From Dendrolimus kikuchii (lineage: Eukaryota > Arthropoda > Insecta > Lepidoptera > Lasiocampidae), in NCBI GenBank assembly GCA_019925095.2, contig CM034397.1:4111763-4175762 (forward strand): a stretch of DNA of 64,000 nt, written 5' to 3'. Position numbers and translations under genes: made by a program. Below are positions 34,314-45,639 of the stretch, piece after piece. How positions within the stretch are numbered: position 1 is the first letter of the stretch; each line of letters starts with the position of its first letter. Under the pieces are notes generated by a model, which did not search any database, was not told the DNA's origin, and worked only from the letters and a program-made list of their open reading frames with translations.

Positions 34314-37300
34314 ATGTCGTGGAATAATGATGTCGTACTGGAGTTTTTGGAATTATACAGACGTGAACAACTTCTGTGGGATCCAAAACATCCTTTGCAC
34401 CGAAACCGAAGCGAAATTGTTGCAGCTTGGATAAGAATACAGTCATCGTTAAGTATCAACTGTTCCGTAATTGACCTTAAGAAAAAGAAGGAATCTCTAA
34501 TGACATCATTTAGGATGCATTTTAATAAAAAGAAATCACAAATTGGTTATAGAACAACTTGGTTCGCTTACGAGTTGATGGAGAGTTTTCTCGGCGGGAA
34601 ATACGAATGCGATAGTAGCACCAATCAATTGGACCAAGAGGTAAGATTGATAAATATTGGCCCCAAATTTGGATCCATTACGTCACAACTATTTGCCAAA
34701 CTTTCTAAATTTTGTAGCCATTATGATAAAAAGAACAACAATAATCTCAGAAATTTGACAATAGTTTATTTCTGAAAAATAATCTCTGTACTAGATTATT
34801 TCAACTTCTTATTTTTTACATTACATTTTACATACAAGTATATTAATCCATACTGATGCATAGGTAATAATGTAAATGAGACAGAAAGTAAAGTTCCATG
34901 AATATGGATATTAAATAATTTAATTATTTATTGTAACAACCAAAATTATTTTAAAAATTAAACTAAACTATAAAATAGAAACCTAAAATTAAATACTAAA
35001 ACTAAAAAAAAAAGGAGAGCAAAATTATAGATAAAATATTGGTCCCAAACCACTGTCACTTACCGGGAACGTTCCCAAAAGGCTGGCGGCGTTACCACGC
35101 TGAATAGCAATGCTTACCCTTTGAGCAAAATAGACGCCAGCCTTTTGGTCGCGTGAGAGGTCTACTAAGCGCTCGGCAACATCTCGATAAAGTTTTAGAG
35201 CGTTAGGACCCCACGGACCCAGAGTTTCCACCCCAAACGCCGCAAATGTGTAACTATTGCCGATAGCGGCGTACTTGCGGCGCTTGAGGGCCTCCTGTTC
35301 GGCTGCAGCAGAACCGGCGGTAACGGACGTACTTGAAAGACGGGACGCCGCCAGAGTGTCAACGCAAGTAGCATCCCACACTAAGGGGCGGCCCATCTTC
35401 CAAGGTACTAACGTCATCCCATCCGGTCTCCTGCCATCGTCGCGGCACAAGCCGTTTGGTTCCAGAACGGCAGGTACCCCGGCGGTGACAAGAGCCCGGC
35501 GGATAATGTCGTTCAGTGCCGCGTGACGAGAAATTCTACCGGCGCTTCTGCTGCAGGATAATCCATGGTGTCCTAAGCGATCCACCTTATCCCCACATTG
35601 ACAGAGGTGAGGGACCACACAGGTTGCCCCCAGGCGAATGCTGGCGCAGATTCTGAAGGTAGTATCCTCTAAAAGTGTGCCAAGATTCGCCGAGGGCAGT
35701 GCCTGTAGCCAGAGACCTGACTCCCAACGTGAAACAGCTAAGAGGCGAGCACGCTCAGCCTGCCCCGTACAAGAAGAAAAGAGTTTCTGATACGTTATAA
35801 GGCTGAGCGGCTCGTCCCAAAGCTTCTGGCGCTTTAGGTTCACGGGTAAATTTTGATTCGGGCAGGCCAACGACCACGCATTTTTAGCCTCAGCCAAACA
35901 CGGGACCTCAAAATCACTAAGTGATGGATTTAATATTTTACCGATGAGGTCCAAGGTGCTATACACTGAGGCCAAGAAGGCGGGTAACGCTATGTCTGAA
36001 ATTTTACGAATTCCCAGGCCGCCGAGCCTTATAGGCAGGGTGGCCTGGGTCCACGAGCGTTCATCAAAAGGGATGTTAAATAGTGATGAGAGTGATTGCC
36101 TAATAGTATTATCTAAATTATTTACTAAATGTGGATATTGCCACAGCGGACAGCAACGAAGTACGTATGTAAAATTTGGAACAAATAAACAGTGTCTGAT
36201 AATGAAATATGCACAATGTATATTAATATTTTTTAAATTAGCAGTTTTTGAAAGAAAATTTTGAATTTTGGAATCAACAAAGGATGCGAAAGAATCATCG
36301 AAGATAGGGCACCCCAGAAGGGTTAGATTGCTTTGGTTAACAATTTTAAAATTTAGACCTAAACTTTGTAACTCAGATTTTATGTTGTCAATATTGTTTA
36401 ACTTGTTGGATATATAAATTTCACATTTAGATAGATTTAAGACCAGACCGATTTTAGCGAACTCTTCTAGCAGGAACTGAAAGTCATTTTTAATTGTCTC
36501 AATGTCCCCACCTAGGGTGCCATCGTCTAAGTACCACACATTAAATTTTGAATTTAGTTTATCAATGATGGGATGGATTGCGAGGGAAAACAAGGCCGGC
36601 CCGAGAGGGTCACCCTGCTGACACCCCGTTGCCGAATTTATTTGTGTGCCTTGATACATTAAATTTGTTATCTTGTTATAACACTGGGAAGTAAAGTTAT
36701 AGATTTTTGGAAATTTTTCATAAACTCGTGTAAGCAGGGTGTCCCTATCTACCGAATTAAAAGCGTTTTTTACATCCACCTTAAGCACTGCCTCACAGCA
36801 GTTTCTTGTGATAAAAGTACGTAGCGCGTGAACCGCCGCCTCGCAGCCACCTTTTGATCCGAAGCCCAGTTGAGTTGGGGCGAAATATGTGGAGCACGTG
36901 TCTATTATCTGTTGACAACAAATTTTAGCTGCGAGGCGACGGTACACAGTACCAATCGCTATAGGGCGTATGCCACCATCCTTTTTGACAAGGGCACATA
37001 AATTCGCACCATATAGCGTTGGTACAACTTCACTTGCCACAGAGCCCGAGAGCATTAAATTCATCAAGTCTGTTAAATCTTTCAAGAGCGTCTCACCTGC
37101 GCCTCCGGTAGACCCACTCAACAGATCCTTAAGGTGTTGCGGAGTGAGGCCATCTAGGCCGCCAGCTGAGCCACCTCTAAAAGACATAACAGACTGGAGA
37201 ACAGCCCTCGGCTCGGTGACTAAGTTTTCATCCTGTGTTTTCCTGCTTGGGACAGTCCTTGAAGGTGGATGTTTGTCAATCAAAGCGTCCAGTGTGGTCT

Positions 37301-39713
37301 CATTGTTGGGAGCGACGGTATCGCTGGAGAACAAAATTTGTGCTGCACCTTTAATGTCTCCGTCTGAGATTTTGGATTCAACGAAGCGGCGTAGCCGACT
37401 TAAAGAATCCTTGCGGTCTTGTGTATTATTGTAATTTCTTAAAGCTTTCGGTTCCGGTACACTTATGCATCTGTTTTTAACTTTAGATGTGAGATTTCCG
37501 GATTTATCATCTATTTGAAAAATGTTATACGGGAGCAATAGAAGGTTCTCCCAGGCTTGTAGGTTATTATTTAATATCACATTTTTTATTAATTTTGAAA
37601 AAGTTTGGCATACTGTTATACGGGCACCACGGGGAATTCTTTTAATTAAGGGGACTGAATTTTTAAGATTACTGAGATATTGACAAAGAGGAAGTTGAGT
37701 TTTTAAATTTGTGTCGGGATCTGTTTGTATGATAGGCAACGAGTGGGATAGATTTGTCTCTTTATGTGTCTTACCTAGATGTATTTTTAGGCCCCTATGG
37801 CCTTTGAAGAAACGTGAACCGGGACACTTATGGCATTGGATTAAGTTCTCTAGCGACACCGTGTCAGGTTGTGATTGGGACATACAATTTAAAGTATAAA
37901 AGTAATAAAATTATAAATTAAATCTTAAGAACAATGATAATAGTGAATACGAACAAATAAAAAAACGATAAGATATAAAACAAAACGGGACCCTAAAATA
38001 TAACTATTTAAAAACTATGCTTATATATGTTTAACTATATAAAATTGTATTTTAGGTATAAACACTCAAGTTTTTGAACATAGTTCAGGTACTCAATTTT
38101 TTGCGTTTTCACACATATTCATATATGAATTGTCGTTATCATACCATTGCTAATTATACTCATATTCATATTAGATATATTGGCCTTATTTACTCATCGT
38201 TGTGACTCAGCGATATATTATTTACGGCACTCAACGGGCGCGGACGTTGGGTATGTTCCTACATTGTACGCCTGGGTCCTGGGTAGCGTCGAACTGGGCG
38301 GAGAAGTCAGGCAAAGTAACCACGGTTGAATATGCTTTCTTTCGTAATGTTATGTTTTATATCGTGTTATTATATATACACTAGCTCAGGATATATGGAT
38401 TTCTTATCATTTTGCGACCCTTCGTAATGGTTAATGTTTTTACAATTTCACAGAAATATTTGTAACTCCAGGTATGTTATTATAACTTTTCACTCTAGCT
38501 ATTTGTTCCCTTGACTTTAATTTGAGCTTGATAAACTGTTTAAATAGTAATAATATCTTTAAAATATTTTATTTTGGTATTGGATTAATGTCACTCAATG
38601 TCAATGTTCAAAAATGTGGATATTATAAAACATTGGGAATGGACCGATTATTCGTAGACTTCTGACAAATTTGTGTACCTGTTCTTTTTTATGACGACTA
38701 CTAAATAAAATTTAAAAAAACATGGGCCAAGTATCAGGTAGTCCATGCATAGCGACAGGTTCCGTAGAGGTGACGAACGTCAATCGTTAATACGCATTTG
38801 GCTACGGAACTCTGAAAGGCATTCAACATTTTTTGCTATTTTGGAAATAGGTAGTATAAATATGTTCCCACTTAAAATTATACCTATATAATAGGAAAAT
38901 TACTACTATTTTTTTTTATGAAGCCATGTATCAAGGATATTATACACCTTATTCCGGAGTATGCTTCCCACGAAATACAGAATTGAAGTTTACGCGGGCG
39001 TAAAACCGATATTAGACGGTTCATTTTTGTCTTTCACTTTGGATGAATCAATCAATTATCCATATAATCACTCAATGTCATTGAATAGTGTCGTGGTCTT
39101 TCAGTTCTATGCCTTGAAACCAATTTAAATCAATTTCGTTCTAATATAGTCTCAAGGCTCTTTAAGTACTTAGTAAATTGGTTAATGTAACTTTTGCTTG
39201 TTTCAGTTTTACAATAATACCTCAACATATAATACACAACAATCTTTATCAGACTCCATGATATGTCGTAATGTTGGCACATCGGAAAAGTCTAATACAT
39301 TTGCAAGACAAACTAAATCGGTTGTACAAACACAAGCGGGATCATGCAATAACAAAAATAATTCAAATTCAGTTTACAATAAAAGACAAAGTAATGATGC
39401 AGATACTTGTGTTAAAAGTCCAAATGAACAGACAGAGTCTGATGAGTATGAATTGTACGGTCGGCTTTTAGCTAAGAAATTAAGGAAACTAGATGAACAT
39501 CAAAGGGATATTGCGATGCACGAAATAGATAATATAATGTTTCGTGCAAAAATGCAGAGTGGATCATCCCAAAGGAGTTATTCTTCATCACCTTCTCCAG
39601 TACCGAGGAAAATGAAATCTCCTATTTTTATTGTTGCTCAGCAAAATCACCCGCAATATGAAGATGAAAATGTGTCTTATCAAGAACACATGCAAAGTCA
39701 GCCACCTCCTTAG
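34314..39713 (+). CDS. MADF-BESS domain protein
   Basis: A two-exon gene: 34314..34640 (109 codons) and 39207..39713 (168 codons plus TAG), intron phase 0 with GAG|GTAAGA and TTTCAG|TTT borders, 277 residues. The N-terminal MADF (Myb/SANT-like in Adf-1) domain covers about residues 5-95 (VLEFLELYRREQLLWDP; later IVAAWIRI, TSFRMHF and FAYELMESFLG). A Ser/Asn/Gln-rich linker follows. The BESS motif lies near residues 189-222 (ELYGRLLAKKLRKLDEHQRD, then IAMHEIDNIMF). The C-terminus is Ser/Pro/Gln-rich. In this family MADF binds DNA and BESS mediates protein contacts, so a sequence-specific nuclear regulator is likely. The start is the ATG at 34314; an in-frame TTG at 34266 was not used because it is not a normal eukaryotic start. 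A 952-codon retrotransposon ORF occupies the intron in antisense. Retaining the intron would extend the first exon to a stop at 34773-34775. Confidence 0.87.
35025..37883 (-). CDS. Non-LTR retrotransposon polyprotein: C2H2 finger, RT, restriction-like endonuclease
   Basis: One uninterrupted 952-codon ORF. Residues 17-40 form a C2H2 finger (C17, C20, H35, H40). The RT core has motif A VDVKNAFNSVD (about residue 368), motif B GCQQGDPLGPALF and motif C WYLDDG (about 450). The C-terminal third carries a CCHC-like knuckle (CQCGDKVDRLGHHGLSC, about 758-774) and a PD-(D/E)xK-type restriction-like endonuclease, RPDGMTLVPW...WDATCVD (about 818-838). This order (finger, RT, knuckle, RLE) is that of the R2-type, RLE-bearing non-LTR retrotransposons. 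YLDD instead of the usual (F/Y)ADD is atypical. No second ORF or APE domain is seen. On the minus strand an AATAAA (plus 34927-34932) follows the stop by about 95 bases; no poly(A) tail or target-site duplication was identified. It lies in antisense in the MADF-BESS intron. Intactness suggests recent insertion; domestication cannot be excluded. Confidence 0.93.
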   Translation of the reverse strand: MSQSQPDTVSLENLIQCHKCPGSRFFKGHRGLKIHLGKTHKETNLSHSLPIIQTDPDTNLKTQLPLCQYLSNLKNSVPLIKRIPRGARITVCQTFSKLIKNVILNNNLQAWENLLLLPYNIFQIDDKSGNLTSKVKNRCISVPEPKALRNYNNTQDRKDSLSRLRRFVESKISDGDIKGAAQILFSSDTVAPNNETTLDALIDKHPPSRTVPSRKTQDENLVTEPRAVLQSVMSFRGGSAGGLDGLTPQHLKDLLSGSTGGAGETLLKDLTDLMNLMLSGSVASEVVPTLYGANLCALVKKDGGIRPIAIGTVYRRLAAKICCQQIIDTCSTYFAPTQLGFGSKGGCEAAVHALRTFITRNCCEAVLKVDVKNAFNSVDRDTLLTRVYEKFPKIYNFTSQCYNKITNLMYQGTQINSATGCQQGDPLGPALFSLAIHPIIDKLNSKFNVWYLDDGTLGGDIETIKNDFQFLLEEFAKIGLVLNLSKCEIYISNKLNNIDNIKSELQSLGLNFKIVNQSNLTLLGCPIFDDSFASFVDSKIQNFLSKTANLKNINIHCAYFIIRHCLFVPNFTYVLRCCPLWQYPHLVNNLDNTIRQSLSSLFNIPFDERSWTQATLPIRLGGLGIRKISDIALPAFLASVYSTLDLIGKILNPSLSDFEVPCLAEAKNAWSLACPNQNLPVNLKRQKLWDEPLSLITYQKLFSSCTGQAERARLLAVSRWESGLWLQALPSANLGTLLEDTTFRICASIRLGATCVVPHLCQCGDKVDRLGHHGLSCSRSAGRISRHAALNDIIRRALVTAGVPAVLEPNGLCRDDGRRPDGMTLVPWKMGRPLVWDATCVDTLAASRLSSTSVTAGSAAAEQEALKRRKYAAIGNSYTFAAFGVETLGPWGPNALKLYRDVAERLVDLSRDQKAGVYFAQRVSIAIQRGNAASLLGTFPVSDSGLGPIFYL
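37884..39007. other. MADF-BESS intron right of the retrotransposon ORF
   Basis: Presumably holds the element's 5' UTR just above 37883 and then host intron. The boundary was not found. Short ORFs at 38147-38384 show no family. Confidence 0.4.
39008..39165. repeat. Dispersed repeat GACGGTTCAT, copy 3
   Basis: GATATTAGACGGTTCATTTT and GTCTTTCACTTTGGATGAAT match 10125. Ends about 40 bases before MADF-BESS exon 2. Confidence 0.6.
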
Positions 39714-41156
39714 TATGTTAAAGTGTGACAATTGCTTTAAGCTTCTTTATTACCTTACAGGGTTGACAAAAATGTGAATGATGTACTCATTTATTGCTCA
39801 CGAAATTACCAACAGCCTTGGTATATGAATCAAATCTTTGTATACGAGGAGTGAAAAATTCAAAAGGGATTACTAGGATCTACTACGAGCACTTACGGAT
39901 TGAGATGCATCATGTTCATTAATAGCTATGTTTGTGAAATAATAGCGTTGCGTTTGCAACGATTTCACAACATTTAGCGAATTTCATAAAAATGCTAAAA
40001 TACATGAGATAACTGTTGGCCTTGCGCCGAGTGCTCTGCATCTATAGGGATGATCTCTTCATGTAAACAATTGTATTTCTATCTCTAGTTTTATACGAGA
40101 TGTTTTATAATAATTTAAGTATTCTCCCCTAATATTTAAAAAATAAGTTGCACCATCAACTCAACTTATATCTTAAATCCTTATACTATCGGTCCGGAAA
40201 TGTCCAGCTCGTAGAATACACAAAGCATTTTATTGTGGTACATCAGAAAAAGTGCTCTAAGCGGTATCTGTCCTATATAAGGATTGAAACAGCTTATAAC
40301 TCTACGTCTTAAAAGGATAGCCATGTGCATTAGCCACTGGACTACTACGAATTTTTTGTGTGCAGGATCCAGCTGAATAGCTGCAGATGGCTGTTACAGC
40401 AATATCGGACTTAATACGATTTATACGTTAACCACACTATTTTGTATTATAGATAATGGTGTGGCCGCACCTGCGATATTGTTTAATTATATCGACTGTG
40501 GCCGAATGCGTCCTACTCAAAGCTTTCAAAATAACGTTATCGAATAGGGATTTTGGGATCTTTGTTCCCTGTACACGTACTGTACTAAGTAAACGATGTT
40601 AGAGCTGCTATTCGTATGCTATCTTGGTGAAAGTTTTCTTTTCACATAATTTTCATTCTATCTCAAATCATGTAAGAATACTACTAAAATAATCTCTTGT
40701 AAAATTTATTTTGTGGTAAAAATAGGTAATATAATTATTACCATGACATGTACTCAGTTTGTGGCGAAACCGGCGCGGCGTCTTGTTCCGATGACGTCAA
40801 TTCGAATCCTGCTAAAAGGCATGTACAAGTCTTAGAAAGTATAACATACCATGACAATTTTTACTTTGTAAGTAGTAAGGTAAAAGGTAAAGAGTAACAA
40901 AAGCATAGCGAAAAAACTTGTACGAAGATAAATAACATACTTACTCTAATTTACCTGAAATAAACTGGCCAGTTACAGTACGATTCGTATTCCGAACATG
41001 GGGCTCAAAAAACTATAATTAAAACAATATTGTTCTGTTATTTGGAATCAAAGATGAGCTATTATTATTGTAACGTTCTAGTAATTATAGCGTTGTCAAT
41101 ATTAAAATAATTGGTTTGATTCTTGATTTTATACTGCGCTTAGAATATAATAGATA
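39714..41156. other. Intergenic after MADF-BESS, nothing identifiable
   Basis: Includes the MADF-BESS 3' UTR. No clear AATAAA close to the stop, no conserved ORF. Confidence 0.45.
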
Positions 41157-41850
41157 TACAGAGTAAATTTTTCAAATGGGCGTTCAAGGCCAAATCCTAA
41201 ACTAAATAGCAAAAAATAGTTAAAGGAGTGTCGAGGCCTTATATTATAAATTATTATTTTTTAATGCTTAAATTCAGCAGACAGGCAGACGGCCCACCTG
41301 ATGGAAAGCGGTTACCGTCGTCTTAGGACATTTGTAACACCAGAGGTGCTAACAAAATGCTGCCGCTCTCTAAATGGGGACTGGTACCTGGAACACTACT
41401 CAAGGTTGTTATAGCGGCATGCTCTAGACTCTAGACCAATATTAGATTAATATTCAAAACGCACGTTATGCTACCCCATTCAGTCAATGAGTAAACATTA
41501 ATTGCATTCAAATGGGGTGCAGTCAAATGACCGGCGCAATTTCATGTATGGAAAATAGAGCATTTTGTTTAAAAACAGCCCTTTCCCTTGGTTTCCCGTT
41601 TGACATTGCTTTACAGAAATTGATCCTTACAAGCTAAACTATGATTTGGTATATTAATAAGATAGGTGTGTTTCTTATTTAAAAATCAGTCGATTCGATT
41701 TTTGACAAGGGTAATTGATTTTTCAAAAATGTGATGGTACCACTTTAGTGTTCGTCAAAATCAGCATTGAGACTCCTTGAAATATTTTTCGCTATTTCGT
41801 ATAGTTTAGGATTTGGCCTTGAAGGCCCACTAGAAAAATTCATCTGTGTA
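41157..41850. mobile_element. DNA element with ~80-bp TIRs, invaded by another element
   Basis: Left AAATTTTTCAAATGGGCGTT...GGCCAAATCCTAAACTA and the inverted right end AATTTTTCTAGTGGGCCTTC...GGCCAAATCCTAAACTA match over about 80 bases. No transposase ORF. A TTGCAGGAG-family copy lies at 41267-41445. Confidence 0.8.
41267..41445 (+). mobile_element. TTGCAGGAG-family element, truncated, nested
   Basis: CAGCAGACAGGCAGACGGCC, GGTTACCGTCGTCTTAGGAC and CACTACTCAAGGTTGTTATA match the family in order. Lacks both ends. Confidence 0.75.
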
Positions 41851-42003
41851 CTTATTTACTACTCTTCAAATTCTAATGTCGCTTGTTTGGAAGATCCGAA
41901 TATTAATTCAAAAATACCTAGGTACGATTATTAACCACATAATTACAATTAGACTAAAAATTTTGTATCTGGCAATCCCTATTGAAAAGTATCTTATAAT
42001 TTT

Positions 42004-42240
42004 ACTAGCTTCTGCTCGCGACTTCGTTCGCGTGGAATAGTTTAAAAAATACCCGATTTTGAAACATTCTTTATTGGTGCTCCGCTCCTATTGGTATTAG
42101 CGTGATGATATATAGCCTATAGCCTTCCTCGATAAATGGGCCATCTAACACTGAAATAATTTTTCAAATCAGACCAGTAGTTCCTGAGATTAGCGCGTTC
42201 AAGCAAACAAACAAACTCTTCAGCTTTATATATTAGTATA
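42004..42240 (+). repeat. CTAGCTTCTGCCCGCG repeat, copy 1
   Basis: ACTAGCTTCTGCTCGCGACT start, TTCCTGAGATTAGCGCGTTC middle, CTTTATATATTAGTATA end. Confidence 0.85.
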
Positions 42241-42436
42241 GATTACAAAATATATAAGATACTTACAGTCCCGGCAGACGTTGTCCTGCTCTGAAAAATA
42301 GAAATGTAGAACCCGATTCCAGCGCCACTGAACGGGTCTAATTGTACCTACATCTAAGCCATATCGGGAGCCACTCAAACATATAAAAATATAAAAGAAG
42401 TTTACCATACCATATGGTTAAAAATATGTATAATAA

Positions 42437-42686
42437 ACTAGCTTCTGCCCGCGACTTCGTTCGCGTGGAATAGTAAAAAAAAAGTAATTTAAAAAACCCC
42501 CGATTTTGAAACATTCTTCATTGGTGCTTCGCTTCTATTGGTCTTAGCGTAATGATGTATAGCCTATAGCCTTCCTCCATAAATGGGCTATCTAACAATG
42601 AAAGAATTTTTCAAATCAGAGCAGTAGTTCCTGAGATTAGCCCGTTCAAACAAACAAACTTTTCAGCTTTATATATTAAGTATAAG
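42437..42686 (+). repeat. CTAGCTTCTGCCCGCG repeat, copy 2
   Basis: Same landmarks and orientation as 42004-42240, about 200 bases downstream. Confidence 0.85.
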
Positions 42687-43079
42687 AAGTATAAGATTGG
42701 AAATTTACCTAGTTATATCCTGCTAAAGCTATTTCTATATACTTACATAATTTGTACCGAGTAATTAGGTATGTATTAAATATTTCTGTGCTAAAGTCTG
42801 CTCTTGCATCATTATCTTTATGTAGGTAGAGACATAAAAGTGACTCATCAAGACTTAAACATATGACGAATTAGTTACAAGTTCTCGTTCGTCATACGTT
42901 CAAAGTGCAACAAATCTTTATCTGGGGGAGCAACAAACTTCGATAAATTATTTCATATATATCTGAGTTTTTATATGACTGATTTTTCTTTCACGAGAAT
43001 AACATACACTAGGAATAAACGCTCTTATATAATTAGAAAGAAAGTTTTAGTGTTTATAGAAAATCTACATGGTTTTGTT

Positions 43080-43345
43080 ACCCGCCTTGTAAAGGCAATC
43101 TCTTTCAGAGAATATATGAGTGGATTAGAAATGCTTGTGAAATACAGGTGGAATTTACAATACGTCATTAAGAAAACGAGATAGATGGATTGTGTGAAGG
43201 ATGATAAATGATGATTTGTGGTGTGACAGATGTATGTTAGAATAGAGGAGTGTGGAAGGAAAAGACATGTTGTGCTGACCCCAAATAATTGGGATATGGT
43301 GAAAGAAAAGAGATTAAGAAAGAAGAAGAAGAAAAGATTAAACAA
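43080..43345 (+). repeat. LINE 3' coding-end remnant, copy 1
   Basis: Phrases GATGGATTGTGTGAAGGATG and GACCCCAAATAATTGGGAT are shared, diverged, with 60650-60890. A-rich (AAGAAG)n end. Confidence 0.5.
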
Positions 43346-43552
43346 TATAAACAAATAGGTCACATGGAAAAATAGGTAAATATGCATTTTTTTTTATGTA
43401 TAACTAAGGGTTAAAAAAGTTCAAGTTCAGTTCTTTTTACGTTTAGTCACTCTAGACGTTACGTCGTAGTGGCACAAATGTCCCGCGTTTCATTCAAATG
43501 ATGTGGATTCGAATCCAATTCCCCTTCCTGGTTATTAAAGTTTACGCTGTAG

Positions 43553-43874
43553 TTTTTTTATTTTTTTTATTGCAGGAGTTCAGCAGGCAAGCAGACGGCT
43601 TACTTGATGGATAGCGGTTACCATCGCCTATTGACATTTAAAACACCATTTAAAGCTACAAATGCGCTGCTGCTCTCTCAATGGAGACTGGAATCTGGCC
43701 ACTAATGCCGGAACAAAACTCAAGGTTGTTCTGGCGACATACTGAAGACCAGGGGTGGTAGCCATCCAGTCGGGCAAATGCCCTACCACCTGGCTGTGGG
43801 TTGTTTTGTCGCCTCTTACGACAGGCCGCCCGGCCGCAGGAAATTGTATTCTTTCTCCGTTCCTGCACGGATAA
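43553..43874 (+). mobile_element. TTGCAGGAG-family element, full-length copy
   Basis: TTTATTGCAGGAGTTCAGCA to TTCTCCGTTCCTGCACGGAT, about 320 bp. With 56049 it defines the family consensus. Confidence 0.85.
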
Positions 43875-43922
43875 AACATCAAATGATGATAGTATACATC
43901 AAATTTTTTTTTTTATGTGCTG

Positions 43923-44389
43923 GGGGAATACATTTCGTACCATACTGAGTGTATTTCGTACCATATTTTTCGTACCATATTCGGCTGTGGGGGTGGGAGT
44001 AAGGGAGAGAGCTGCGCACGCGCTCCTCGAACACCATCACCAGACCGGCCTCCGGAGACACAGGTATGCGCAAAATCTCCTCCCATGATTCCATCGCAGG
44101 GGTCCGCGCATCGTGGAGATGCGACGGGTCCAACCTCTGTTGGCGAAGTGGATCACTCTGCTTCCTACGGGACCTATGTTTGTTGCGCGGTTGATCATGG
44201 GAGTAGTTTCACTCATGACCTCATGTTCTTCCACACAAGCGCGGATAAAGGACGCAGATTTAGGTTTAGTGGAGTAGTTAGAAACGTCTGTACCAGAATC
44301 TTCGCAAAGGCTACGCGGCGCTTGTCGCTGTGGAACGGTCCCAGCCCAACAACATATAGGGACTCAGTATGGTACGAAAAGTATTCCCC
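43923..44389. mobile_element. Non-autonomous DNA element, GC-rich core, subterminal repeats
   Basis: 28-bp TIRs (GGGGAATACATTTCGTACCA... left; one mismatch in the inverted right end). The motif TTTCGTACCATA occurs three times near the left end and once, inverted, at the right. The core is GC-rich and unlike neighbours. No transposase. Confidence 0.8.
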
Positions 44390-44675
44390 TGCGTTAACAA
44401 AAATAAAAACCTGTGCGTCTCGGGACACCAGACAGAAGTGATAACTTAAACTAATCTAAGTTGAACTATTTAATATTGAAATTGTTCAACTTGAGAAAAG
44501 TTTAGGTCATTACTTTGCGCAATATGGCGAACGCTGTGGGTTAAAGTGAGAGAGGAGAAGCCTGCCTACCGCTGCCGTATGCGTAAGGGAAACCAGACAG
44601 ACTGGCGCTGTAACGCGTTACGTAACGAAGCGGTTTACCTTCCCATAAGAAGTTATTTATCATTTCAAAAAAATG

Positions 44676-44695
44676 TATAGTATAGTATAGTATAG
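44676..44695. repeat. (TATAG)n microsatellite
   Basis: About four TATAG units directly left of the truncated TIR element. Confidence 0.8.
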
Positions 44696-45147
44696 TCGAA
44701 AAAGTGTCCAGTTGTAAGCTGTAAATAGTTCCGAAACCGTCTAAACTGGCGCTGGTGTAGACAAAGGGTATGATATTAAAGGTAGACGTTGCAAGAAGAC
44801 TTGATGACTCAAGTCTTTATGTTTGCTAAGGGTATGTGATATGAATGTAACAGTTGTAGACGAATTGAAGTATGCCAAGTAAAAAAATATATATATCCTT
44901 ACGTTACACTATTTAATAACGTCAACTATTGAAGTGATTTAATTTCGTGAACTTTGAATAACACGCTTCATGTTTTTTTTTAATTATTTAATGTTATAAA
45001 ACTAAAATACTCTTTTAATACTACTCTGATAACTTTTGGCGCTTTGTTTAAAAGTTACCCTGATGCTAATGTGGCGTTACCTTAATTTAATACATTTGAA
45101 TGGACATTCCTTCACATACAGAGATGGTTCTTCTTACCTCTACCCTC
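44696..45147. mobile_element. AGGGTAGAGGTA-family element, copy 2, left end lost
   Basis: Internal phrases of 9417-9881 recur in order. Right TIR ACCTCTACCCT is present and the left TIR is replaced by (TATAG)n. Confidence 0.7.
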
Positions 45148-45639
45148 TTTATACTCTTTATGTTGCAATGTACTCTTTGCTCTACCTTTCATAGGAATAG
45201 CACTATATCCTAATTATATTGTCTGCAATCTCAGAATAATTAATACATGGGAGCTGACTTAAAAGCCTAGTTGCCTAGCTATAAACTTAAAAAATATATG
45301 TATATCGGAGTCTGCAACACACGAACAGCTGATTGTCAATGTTTTGTTGCAATTCTTTAGTAAATTAGTTAGATTTTGAACATGAAGTTATTTGTTGTCT
45401 CTTTTTTGTTCTACTTATAATAAACTTACGAAATGTTTTTGCTTTTTCTATTATGATAATAATAGTATAATAGAAATGTGCTACTCTACAAAAATAAATA
45501 GTCTTGAATTGTCAAAACAACATTGTTTTCCAGTTATTCATACAAATTTTCATTAACTTTCTTGAATATTGTCACCACATATTACGCTTTAGTTTTATAG
45601 GATTTGCTGAGAGATTTATTGTATCAAAGAGTAAACAAG

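Noticed and set aside
35257..37434. Plus-strand ORFs of 89-154 codons opposite the retrotransposon
   Set aside because: They are antisense shadows of the 952-codon ORF and show no family features.
39271..39471. 66-codon ORF overlapping MADF-BESS exon 2 in another frame
   Set aside because: The BESS frame explains the region; the alternative frame has no conserved pattern.
43801..44441. ORFs of 84-174 codons around 44 kb
   Set aside because: Open frames come from the GC-rich core of a TIR element; no start context, introns or family match.
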